Part shown: piece after piece, positions 46,423-54,154 of the stretch
Numbering within the stretch: the stretch's first letter is position 1
Layout: every line of letters starts with the position of its first letter
NCBI RefSeq assembly: GCF_038957035.1
Contig: NZ_CP152412.1
Coordinates: 744,001-808,000 of the forward strand
Direction of reading: 5' to 3'
Origin: Bradyrhizobium sp. B097
GTDB taxonomy: Bacteria; Pseudomonadota; Alphaproteobacteria; Rhizobiales; Xanthobacteraceae
Length of the DNA stretch: 64,000 bases
The notes under the pieces: generated by a model
What the model saw: only the letters and a program-made list of their open reading frames with translations
The model's database searches: none
What the model was told of the DNA's origin: nothing
Translations under genes and position numbers: made by a program

Positions 46423-48167
46423 GATGTCTCTGTCGCCGGCAGTGTAACCGTAAAGGTCGACCCCTGTCCGGGGCCCGGGCTCTGTGCGGTCACATGGCCG
46501 CCATGCATGTCGATGATGCGCTTGACGATGGAAAGGCCGAGGCCGGTCGAGCTTTCGCCGGCGGTCGGCTTGGCCGACAGCCGCTGGAACCGACCGAACA
46601 GCCGGCCGAGATCCTCGGGGCTGAGGCCGGGGCCCTGGTCGGCGATCCGGATCACCGTATCGTCGCCCTCGTGGCTGACCATGACCGTGATCTTGCCGCC
46701 GATCGGCGAGTACTTGATGGCGTTGCTGACCAGATTGTCGATCGCCTCGCGGATCCGGTCGGAGTCGCACATCGTGACGAATTGCTGCGGACCCGAGACC
46801 GAGATGCTCTGCTGCTTGTTGACGGCCGAGGGCAAATTGGCCTCGGTGACCTCGTTGACGAGGGCCGCGACGTCGACCGGCTCGCGGCGGATGGTGATGT
46901 CGAAGGCGTCGGCCATCGCATCCGAGATCAAATGGTCGACCATCGAGGTCAGCCGCTTGGTGGCGTCCCTGATGTGCTCGACCTGGTCGGTGACGCTTTC
47001 CTTCGGCGAGCCGGCGCCGATCAGTTCGGTCAGCATCTCGGTGCGGCCGAGGATCACGCCGAGCGGATTCTTCAGATCGTGTGCGACGGTGCCGAGGATC
47101 TCGTTCTTGAAGCCGTTGGCGCGCTGCAGCCGCAGCCATTGCGCCGACAGCCGCCGGTTGGCCTGCATCAGCGCGCGGGTGCGCTGCGCGACGCGATCCT
47201 CGAGCTGGGTGTTGGCCTCTTGAAGCTGCTGGTAGAGGATCACGTTGTCGAACGCGATCGACAGCCGGCTCGAGAAGATCTCGACCAGCGCGCGGTCGGT
47301 GTCGGAGAGCTGGCGCTCGGCCTGCAGCAGCACCACGACCTCGCGGCCGCTGCCGGTGCGCGAATAGAGCACGCTGCGGTGGTCGGCGAACTCGTTCTTG
47401 CGGCGCTGGAAGGCTTCCTCCACCATGTGCCGCAGGTCGGGATCGAGCGCCTTCGAGGACGTCGTGCCGATGAAGCGGCTGTAGCAACCCGAGCAGGCCA
47501 GCACCGAGAAATCGGCGGCGGCCGAATTGCCGTCGTCGCGCAGCACCAGAATGCCGGCGCAGTCGACATTGAGCAGCGAAGCGAGTTGGGTCAGCACGCC
47601 CTCGGCCAACCGCTGCATCGACTTGAAGTCGTACAGCGTCGAGGCCGCGTCGATGATGATCTCGAGGCCGCGCCTGGTCTGCACCATGCGCTCGAGCTGC
47701 TGGTAGCTGCGCAGCGCGGCGGTCAGCGAGGTGAACAGCTTGTCGGCGGTGAGCTCGGTCTTCGCCTTGTAGTCGTTGATGTCGTATTGCACGATGACGC
47801 GCCGCTCCGGCGCCTGGCCGGGCTGGCCGGTGCGCAGGATGATGCGGACGGTCTCGTTCTTGATCTCGTTGCGGATGTATTCGACGAGCTCGAGGCCGGC
47901 GACGTCGGTCTCCATGATGACGTCGAGCAGCACGGCTGCGATGTCGGGATTGTCCCGCATCAGCGTGCGGCCTTCGGCCGCAGAGTAGGCCGACAGGATC
48001 TCCAGCGTCGCGCCATTCAGGTTGTAATCGCTCAGCGCAAAACGGGTGCCTTCGTGGACGGCGTGATCGTCGTCGATCACGGCGATCTTCCATTTCCGTA
48101 CCGGCGAGTCCTCCGGGGGGCTCTCGGTGTCGTCGATCAGTTGGAGGACATCGTCCTGTTCGGCCAT
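46419..48167 (-). CDS. Receiver-DUF3369-histidine kinase hybrid
   Basis: A 582-aa soluble protein. An N-terminal receiver (about 25-150; acidic pocket IDDDH, phospho-acceptor in AAVLLDVIMETD, lysine in DYKAKTEL) is followed by a DUF3369 region (about 150-330), a coiled coil (LEDRVAQRTRALMQANRRL), HisKA with the histidine in TVAHDLKNPLG, and HATPase (NLVSNAIKYS, ADQGPGLS, STGLGLSIVKRII). A receiver ahead of a kinase suggests an intermediate in a phosphorelay: accept phosphate from one kinase, control its own. The start overlaps the upstream kinase gene by 31 bp. Confidence 0.92.
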   Translation of the reverse strand: MAEQDDVLQLIDDTESPPEDSPVRKWKIAVIDDDHAVHEGTRFALSDYNLNGATLEILSAYSAAEGRTLMRDNPDIAAVLLDVIMETDVAGLELVEYIRNEIKNETVRIILRTGQPGQAPERRVIVQYDINDYKAKTELTADKLFTSLTAALRSYQQLERMVQTRRGLEIIIDAASTLYDFKSMQRLAEGVLTQLASLLNVDCAGILVLRDDGNSAAADFSVLACSGCYSRFIGTTSSKALDPDLRHMVEEAFQRRKNEFADHRSVLYSRTGSGREVVVLLQAERQLSDTDRALVEIFSSRLSIAFDNVILYQQLQEANTQLEDRVAQRTRALMQANRRLSAQWLRLQRANGFKNEILGTVAHDLKNPLGVILGRTEMLTELIGAGSPKESVTDQVEHIRDATKRLTSMVDHLISDAMADAFDITIRREPVDVAALVNEVTEANLPSAVNKQQSISVSGPQQFVTMCDSDRIREAIDNLVSNAIKYSPIGGKITVMVSHEGDDTVIRIADQGPGLSPEDLGRLFGRFQRLSAKPTAGESSTGLGLSIVKRIIDMHGGHVTAQSPGPGQGSTFTVTLPATETS

Positions 48168-50218
48168 TGACTGGTTCCGTCGGCTGCTGCGTCAGTGATC
48201 GTGGGCTCGCCCTTGGCGATCCTGGGCATGATAATGCGAAAAGTGGTGCCTTGTCCTACCCTTGACTCCAGCATCATGCGTCCGCCGAGCTGCTGGGTGA
48301 CGAGGTTATAGACGATATGGAGGCCGAGGCCCGTACCACCTTCGTTGCGTCGCGTCGTAAAGAACGGGTCGAACGCCTGTCGCTGCACGTCCGGCGTCAT
48401 GCCGGCCCCGTCATCCGCGAAGATGATCTCGACATCATCGGTGCCGCGACCGCGCGCCGAGATCGTGATGCTGCCGGAGCGACCGTCGGCGAAGGCATGA
48501 TTGACGGCGTTGAGGAAAAGATTGGTTAAGATCTGGCCATAGGCGCCGGGATAGCCGTCGATCAGGAGCCCGTCGGGCACATCGACGGACAGCGCGATCG
48601 CGGCCTTCTTCAGCACCGGCCGCAGGCTCGCCACGATCTGGTCGGTCGCTTCGCTCAAGGCAAACTGGCGGCGTTCGGCATGCGAGCGATCGACGGCGAC
48701 CTGCTTGAACGACTGGATCAGCTCGCCGGCGCGCTGCAGGTTCGAGACCAGTTGCTGCGATGCGTCACGCGAGGCGCGCACGAATTCGTCGAGCTTGGAG
48801 CGGCGCAGCGGCTCGGTCTTCAGGTCGTTCTCGAACATCTCGCTGCGGCGGGCAAAGCTCGAGGCGACCGTCAGGCTGATGCCGATCGGATTGTTGACCT
48901 CGTGGGCGACACCCGCAACGAGCCCGCCGAGCGCGGCGAGACGCTCGGCATCGATCAGGTTCTGCTGGGCAGCGTTGAGCTCGAGCAGCGCGCTCTCGGC
49001 CTTCTCCTTGGCGCTGCGCAGCTCGTCCTCGGTCTTGCGCTTGGCGATGGCGTTTTCGCGGAACACCTCGACCGCACGCGCCATGGCGCCGACCTCGTCC
49101 TTGGCTGTGGTGCCCTGCACCGGCCGGTCGAGGTCGCCCGAGGTAATGGTGCGCATCGCGGCCATGATCTGCGCCAGCGGCAGCCGGATCGACAATGCGA
49201 TCATGACGCCGGCCGACATGATGACGCCGAGGAAGATCACGGCGATCGACAGCACCCGGCGCGAGATCGACGTCAGCGTCTTGTCGAATGTCTCCTGCGC
49301 CTTCTGCTCGCGCTGGCGCATCTTCACCGAGAGATCGTCGATCGCGCCGATCGCGTCGGCCTGGCTGGCGTCGATCGAGTTGCGCAGCAGGTCGGTGCGG
49401 TTGGTGAGCTGTTCGCTGAGCTTGCCGAGCCCGTCGCGCAGCTCGGCGGTCTTGACCTTGAGCCGCGCCAGCGCCATGCGCTGCAGATCGTTCTCGGCCA
49501 GATCGGTCATGACGGGAATCGTCTTCTCGATCGTATCGACGTTGCGGCGGGCTTCCTCGGCCGACGAGGACGCAAGCGAGAGGTAGTAGGCGTTGGCGGC
49601 GACCAAGAGCGAGGTGAAAGCTTCGCGCGACTTGCCGAGCGCGGGCCAGATCAGTGCGTCGCGATGGCCGGTGGCGCCCTCGATGATCGAATAGAGCCCC
49701 GCCATATCCTTGGTCGGCGTCAGCACCTCTTCGTCATAGGTCTTGGAGATCGTGGTCTGCACGGTGCGCAATTCGCCGAAGCCGTCGAGGAAGCGGCTGG
49801 TGACGCGCTCCAGCTGCTCGACCGAGCCCGACAGCATCGGGTCGGTCGAGGCCCGGTTGGTCAGCGTGCCGAGCACGGCCTCGCGCAGCAGCAGGATTTC
49901 CGCGAACAGGTCCGGGCTCGGCTGGTTGATGTAGCGATGGATCAGGTTCTGCAGACGGCTGGTCTCGCTTTCGAGCTTGGCCAGGATCTTGTCGGATTCC
50001 CGGACCTGGCGGACATCGTCCCAGGCCGAGCCGAGCACCTTCGAGCCGTTCCAGATCAGCACCGCGAGCACGATCACGACCGCGGAATTGAGCAGCGCGA
50101 TCGAAAGGATGCGCCAGCGGATCGGCACCGCACGCAGCAACTGGACGATGCGGAAACGGCCCTGCGGCCCAAAGGCCGCCCGCCGTCGCATCGTCCCGTC
50201 CTGTTTGGGCGCGTCCAA
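48137..50218 (-). CDS. Membrane sensor histidine kinase with large periplasmic domain
   Basis: A 693-aa kinase. TM1 is at about 39-60 (ILSIALLNSAVVIVLAVLIW), a helical periplasmic domain spans about 61-325, TM2 is VLSIAVIFLGVIMSAGVMIA, then HAMP, coiled coil, a phosphorylatable His in GLVAGVAHEVNNPIGI and HATPase (LTNLFLNAVNHAFADG, FADDGAGMTP, GGTGLGLHIVYNLV). The long helical sensor recalls TorS, which reads a periplasmic binding protein rather than a ligand. The gene is 7 bp after the TRAP-type binding-protein gene, making that protein the likely partner. Confidence 0.92.
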   Translation of the reverse strand: MDAPKQDGTMRRRAAFGPQGRFRIVQLLRAVPIRWRILSIALLNSAVVIVLAVLIWNGSKVLGSAWDDVRQVRESDKILAKLESETSRLQNLIHRYINQPSPDLFAEILLLREAVLGTLTNRASTDPMLSGSVEQLERVTSRFLDGFGELRTVQTTISKTYDEEVLTPTKDMAGLYSIIEGATGHRDALIWPALGKSREAFTSLLVAANAYYLSLASSSAEEARRNVDTIEKTIPVMTDLAENDLQRMALARLKVKTAELRDGLGKLSEQLTNRTDLLRNSIDASQADAIGAIDDLSVKMRQREQKAQETFDKTLTSISRRVLSIAVIFLGVIMSAGVMIALSIRLPLAQIMAAMRTITSGDLDRPVQGTTAKDEVGAMARAVEVFRENAIAKRKTEDELRSAKEKAESALLELNAAQQNLIDAERLAALGGLVAGVAHEVNNPIGISLTVASSFARRSEMFENDLKTEPLRRSKLDEFVRASRDASQQLVSNLQRAGELIQSFKQVAVDRSHAERRQFALSEATDQIVASLRPVLKKAAIALSVDVPDGLLIDGYPGAYGQILTNLFLNAVNHAFADGRSGSITISARGRGTDDVEIIFADDGAGMTPDVQRQAFDPFFTTRRNEGGTGLGLHIVYNLVTQQLGGRMMLESRVGQGTTFRIIMPRIAKGEPTITDAAADGTSQWPNRTMSSN

Positions 50219-50225
50219 GATCCGG

Positions 50226-51215
50226 TCACTCCATGTTGCGGATGCGTTCGATCAGCGCAGCTATCGCCGGATCGCGCTCCGCCTTGGCATAGATGCCGGC
50301 CACCGCCGCCTCGAACGGCTTGCGGTCGAAGTCAGTCACGACCTTGACGCCGGCCTGCTCCGCCTGCTTGCGCGAGCGGTCCTCGAGCTCCCGCCACTTC
50401 TCGCGCATGTAGATGCTGGAGCGCTGCGCGGCTTCGCGGAAGATGGTCTGCTCGTCCGGCGTGAGGCTGGCCCAGGCCTTGCGCGACATCACCAGCACTT
50501 CGGGGCTCACGGTGTGCTGGGTCAAGGTGTAGTAGCCGGCGTATTTGTAGTGGCCGGTGGTGACGAAGGACGGCCAGTTGTTTTCCGCGCCGTCGATCAG
50601 CCGGTTGGCGAGCCCGGTCAGCACCTGGCCGTAGGCCATCTCGACCGGCTGGGCGCCGAGCGCGCGGATCATCTCCGACATCTGTGCGGATTGCTGCACG
50701 CGCAGCCGCAGCCCCTTGAGGTCGTCGAGCGAGCGCACCGGGCGGACGCTGTTATAGATCGAGCGGGCGCCGGAATCGTAGAAGGTCAGCCCGACGAAGC
50801 CGTGGGCCTCGAGACTGTTCAGGATCTCGTTGCCGATCGGTCCATCCAGCACATGCTGCAGGTGCTCAAGGGATCGAAACAGGAACGGCATCGCCAGCAC
50901 GTTCACCGAAGGCACCATGGTTCCGATCAGTGCGACATTGGTCCGGTTCAGATCGATGGCGCCGGCCCGGGTCTGCTCCAGCGTCTCCTTTTCCTCGCCG
51001 AGCTGGCGGGAATGGAAGACCACGATGCGGTGCCGGCCGCCGGTGCGTTCGGCGATCAGGCGGTCCATGTAATTCAGCGCCTGGACCGTCGGATAGTCTT
51101 CATTCTGGGTATCGGCGGTGCGGAATTCGCGCGCAACGGCACTCGCCGAGACCACTGTGCATAACAGCGCGACGGCAAGCGTTATTGTCCGCGAAAGGCC
51201 GGCGCGGCGGTACAC
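50226..51215 (-). CDS. DctP-type TRAP solute-binding protein, without transporter genes
   Basis: A 329-aa exported binding protein. The signal peptide ends near SASAVARE. The DctP fold is shown by VFHSRQLGEEKETLEQTRAG, then LDDLKGLRLRVQQSAQM, with the ligand-clamping Arg in LKGLRLRV, and ENNWPSFVTTGHYKYAGYY. TRAP binding proteins feed DctQ/DctM permeases, but neither gene is present. Instead, two histidine kinases and a response regulator follow in the same operon, so a sensory role is more likely than transport. It is divergent from an ABC-type binding protein gene across 184 bp. Confidence 0.9.
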   Translation of the reverse strand: MYRRAGLSRTITLAVALLCTVVSASAVAREFRTADTQNEDYPTVQALNYMDRLIAERTGGRHRIVVFHSRQLGEEKETLEQTRAGAIDLNRTNVALIGTMVPSVNVLAMPFLFRSLEHLQHVLDGPIGNEILNSLEAHGFVGLTFYDSGARSIYNSVRPVRSLDDLKGLRLRVQQSAQMSEMIRALGAQPVEMAYGQVLTGLANRLIDGAENNWPSFVTTGHYKYAGYYTLTQHTVSPEVLVMSRKAWASLTPDEQTIFREAAQRSSIYMREKWRELEDRSRKQAEQAGVKVVTDFDRKPFEAAVAGIYAKAERDPAIAALIERIRNME

Positions 51216-51399
51216 TGGCTACAGTTCCCCTTGTGATTTGTGTCCAGGGCGGGAGGAAAAGGTTCAACGCTTTTTTAGCAGATCGGCGATGGTTCGCCCA
51301 TCGGCCAATCGTTAAAGCCGCGCTGCAACCTGCGGTGTCGATTGAATTTACGGTTGTAGCGCCTTATGACGGCGTGTCCGCATCCGGGAACGGCTGGTT

Positions 51400-52731
51400 G
51401 TGAAGTCCACCTTGAAGCTCGCCTCGAAGCTGCTGCACCTCGTCGTCGCGGCCCTTCTGCTTGTGGCACCAGCGCAAGCCGCGACCGAGATCATGTGGTG
51501 GCACGCGATGTCGGGCGAGCTCGGCAAGCAGCTCGAGAAGCTCGCGGCCGACTTCAACGCCTCGCAATCCGACTACCGGATCGTGCCCGCCTACAAGGGC
51601 AACTACACCGAGACCGTCACCGCGGCGATCTTCGCGTTCCGCTCGCGCAGCCAGCCGGCGATCGTTCAGGTCAACGAGATCGCCACCGCAACCATGATGG
51701 CGGCGCGCGGCGCGATCTATCCGGTGTTCGAGCTGATGCGCGATCAATCGGAGGCGTTCGCGCCGTCGGCCTATCTGCCCGCGGTGGCCGGCTACTATGC
51801 CGATGTCGACGGCAACATGCTGTCGTTCCCGTTCAACGCCTCGACGCCGATCCTGTACTACAACAAGGATATGTTCCGGTCGGCCGGGCTCGATCCGAGC
51901 GTACCTCCGAAGACCTGGCCGGAGCTCGGCATCGTGGCCAAGCGGCTGCGTTCCGCGGGTGCGATGTGCGGCGTGACCACCTCATGGCCGTCCTGGATCA
52001 ATGTCGAGAACTTCTCCGCCTTTCACAACCTGCCGATCGCGACCAAGGCCAACGGCTTCTCCGGGCTCGACGCGCAGCTGATCTTCAACAACCCGCTGGT
52101 GGTGCGCCACATCGCGCAGCTCGCGCAGTGGCAGGCCGACAAGACCTTCGACTATAGCGGCCGCGGCCAGACCGCCGAGCCGCGCTTTCAGAAGGGCGAG
52201 TGCGGCATCTTCATCGGCTCGTCGGGCACCCGCGCCGACATCAAGGCCAATTCGAAATTCGAGGTCGGCTACGGCATGATGCCGTATGATCCCGACGTGC
52301 AGGGCGCGCCGCAGAACTCGATCATCGGCGGTGCGACGCTGTGGGTGCTGCGCGACCGGCCGCGCGCCGAATATGCCGGGGTGGCAAAATTCTTCGCCTA
52401 TCTGTCGCGGCCCGAGGTGCAGGCCGCCTGGCACCAGAACACGGGCTACCTGCCGATCACCCGCGCCGCGTTCGATCTCAGTCGCACGCAGGGATTCTAC
52501 GAGCGCAATCCCGGTGCCTCGATCTCGATCGAGGAGGTCACGCTGAAGCCGCCGACCGACAATTCCAAGGGCATCCGGCTCGGCTCGTTCGTCCTGATCC
52601 GCGACGTGATCGAGGAAGAGCTCGAGCAGGTGTTCGCCGGCAAGCGTTCGGCGCAGGCCGCGATGGACAACGCCGTCGAACGCGGCAACCGCCTGCTGCG
52701 CCAGTTCGAGCGCGCCAATCCGGATCGGTGA
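51400..52731 (+). CDS. ABC transporter family 1 substrate-binding protein (UgpB-like), orphan
   Basis: A 443-aa exported protein. The signal peptide is VKSTLKLASKLLHLVVAALL (GTG start) ending near APAQAATE. The mature protein shows EIMWWHAMSGELGKQLEKLA, PFNASTPILYYNKDMF and GGATLWVLRD, typical of glycerol-3-phosphate/sugar binding proteins such as UgpB. No permease or ATPase gene follows. Being divergent from the binding-protein/kinase operon, it may be controlled by that system. The upstream 184 bp contain an AT-rich stretch (CAACGCTTTTTTAGCAG). Confidence 0.9.
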   Translation: MKSTLKLASKLLHLVVAALLLVAPAQAATEIMWWHAMSGELGKQLEKLAADFNASQSDYRIVPAYKGNYTETVTAAIFAFRSRSQPAIVQVNEIATATMMAARGAIYPVFELMRDQSEAFAPSAYLPAVAGYYADVDGNMLSFPFNASTPILYYNKDMFRSAGLDPSVPPKTWPELGIVAKRLRSAGAMCGVTTSWPSWINVENFSAFHNLPIATKANGFSGLDAQLIFNNPLVVRHIAQLAQWQADKTFDYSGRGQTAEPRFQKGECGIFIGSSGTRADIKANSKFEVGYGMMPYDPDVQGAPQNSIIGGATLWVLRDRPRAEYAGVAKFFAYLSRPEVQAAWHQNTGYLPITRAAFDLSRTQGFYERNPGASISIEEVTLKPPTDNSKGIRLGSFVLIRDVIEEELEQVFAGKRSAQAAMDNAVERGNRLLRQFERANPDR

Positions 52732-52818
52732 GGGTGGCCGTCTGGTCTGCTCAACTGCTTCTCCGTCATCCTGAGAGGATGTGAATGTATCGCTCACAAG
52801 CGGCGCCACACACTCAGG

Positions 52819-52939
52819 GTCGTCCTGGCGAAAGCCAGGACCCATTACCCCGGCCGCTCATCGTTGCGCGAGGCTAGGGCCGCGATCCCGCTTACAATCA
52901 AATTCGGTGGTTATGGGTCCTGGCTTTCGCCAGGACGAC
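52819..52939. repeat. Inverted pair of 33-bp repeats without an enclosed gene
   Basis: Units at 52819-52851 and 52907-52939 face each other over 55 bp and match at 31 of 33. They are the same family as the pair flanking the GIY-YIG gene (same head GTCG and tail CCCATAACCAC), but their stem is TCCTGGC/GCCAGGA rather than CCCCGGC/GCCGGGG. Two of the changes are compensatory. Confidence 0.88.
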
Positions 52940-52961
52940 AGCGTTGATAGGCCGCGCGCGA

Positions 52962-53909
52962 ATGCATCTTCCTTCCCTCACCGACTACGACAGCTACCGC
53001 GCCTGGCGCGGCGACACGTCGCGCTGGCTGCCGGTGGCGCGTGACATCGCCGACGGCCACGGCCTGCGCTGCGACGATCCGCACGTGTTCTCAACCGGCA
53101 CCAACCTCGTGGTCGGGCTCGACGGTGAGCTGATCCTGAAACTGTTCCCGCCGTTTCTGCGCCCGCAATTCGTGTCCGAACGCGGTGCGCTCGCCGAGCT
53201 GCGCGGACGGCTCGGCATTCCGATCCCGGATCTCATCGCCGAGGGCGAGCGCGACGGCTGGCCCTATCTCGTCATCACGCACCTCGCCGGCACCGTCGGC
53301 TCGGAGGTGTGGCCGTCGCTGCCGGAAGCCGAACGGGAGCGCGTGCTCGGCGAAATCGGCGCCGCGATCGCCGAGGTGCAGCGCGTGCCGCCGGGCAGCC
53401 TGCTTGTGATCGAGCCGCGCTGGGAGGCCTTCATGCGCGGGCAGATCGCGCAGTGCAGGGCTCGGCACGAACGGCTCGGCCTGCCGGCGAAATTCCTCAC
53501 CTCGCTCGACGATCTCCTGCGTGACGCCACTGAGCTGATCCCGATGCACGCGCCGCCGGTGATCCTGACCGGCGAGTACATCCCGGAGAATTTCCTGCTG
53601 GGCCGCCGGGCCGACGGCTGGCACGTCGCCGGCCTGTTCGACTTCGGCGACGTCCGGACCGGATGGGGCGAGTACGACCTGCTCGGTCCCAGCGCCTTCA
53701 TGGCGGCCGGGCATCCGCGCCGGGTGCGCAGCCTGTTCGACGGCTTCGGCATCCCGCGCAGCGAGGTGACGTTCACGCTGAAGCGGCGGCTGATGGCGCT
53801 CATGATGCTGCACTCGGCCAGCGATCCGCTCCGGCACATCTGCATCGCGGGCTGGCCGGATCGGGTCGACGATCTCGTGCAATTGCAGGAGTTGATCTGG
53901 CCCGACTAG
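52962..53909 (+). CDS. Aminoglycoside-phosphotransferase-like kinase (APH family)
   Basis: A 315-aa cytoplasmic protein of the APH/choline-kinase fold. The nucleotide-side hinge VITHLAGTVGS, a catalytic-loop equivalent reading ILTGEYIPENFLL, and a metal-binding LFDFGDVRTGWGEYD are in order. In canonical members the loop is HGDxxxxN with an Asp base; here T-G-E replaces H-G-D, so activity or substrate may differ. Residues after position 250 form the helical lobe. ATG 52962 is preferred over TTG 52944. No drug-resistance context; substrate unknown. Confidence 0.82.
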   Translation: MHLPSLTDYDSYRAWRGDTSRWLPVARDIADGHGLRCDDPHVFSTGTNLVVGLDGELILKLFPPFLRPQFVSERGALAELRGRLGIPIPDLIAEGERDGWPYLVITHLAGTVGSEVWPSLPEAERERVLGEIGAAIAEVQRVPPGSLLVIEPRWEAFMRGQIAQCRARHERLGLPAKFLTSLDDLLRDATELIPMHAPPVILTGEYIPENFLLGRRADGWHVAGLFDFGDVRTGWGEYDLLGPSAFMAAGHPRRVRSLFDGFGIPRSEVTFTLKRRLMALMMLHSASDPLRHICIAGWPDRVDDLVQLQELIWPD

Positions 53910-53959
53910 CTCTCTGGATGCGATATCGATCGCCGGCCAGAAAGCGAGCAGTGTCTACA

Positions 53960-53982
53960 ATCTGCTTATCTATTAAGCAGAT
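53960..53982. promoter_or_regulatory. Perfect dyad upstream of the sigma-54 promoter
   Basis: ATCTGCTTA (53960-53968) and TAAGCAGAT (53974-53982) are exact complements with a 5-bp spacer. It lies about 115-140 bp upstream of the -24 element, a normal distance for an activator or repressor site. It does not match the NtrC consensus; the GntR regulator encoded downstream is one candidate binder. Confidence 0.45.
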
Positions 53983-54095
53983 GGCCTTCCTTTGTATGCA
54001 ATCCATGCCGCGCTGGCCGGCGTCAGAACAACATACCTTCGAAGATTTCTCTCATATCATCAGCGTGTTAGCGCCTCATAAGATCTCGTTAAGGG

Positions 54096-54112
54096 TTGGC
54101 ACAATCCTTGCG
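54096..54112 (+). promoter_or_regulatory. Sigma-54 (RpoN) promoter of the ABC/AtzGEH-type operon
   Basis: TTGGCACAATCCTTGCG has -24 GG (54098-54099) and -12 GC (54110-54111) separated by exactly 10 bp, within TGGCAC-N5-TTGC. The expected transcription start is about 54123, giving a 30-nt leader to the binding-protein gene at 54155. RpoN promoters of nitrogen-scavenging operons typically depend on NtrC. Confidence 0.85.
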
Positions 54113-54154
54113 ATCTGAGTTCCAAGGCCGTTCTCACGGGCGTTGGAGCATCAC

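Noticed and set aside
46423-48093. Apparent 5' extension of the response regulator gene to an 802-aa protein
   Set aside because: The extension only reads the kinase gene in another frame; the ATGA overlap at 46419-46422 marks the real start.
52962-53909. APH-fold gene considered as an antibiotic-resistance gene
   Set aside because: Only fold-level similarity; the catalytic loop is altered and there is no resistance context.
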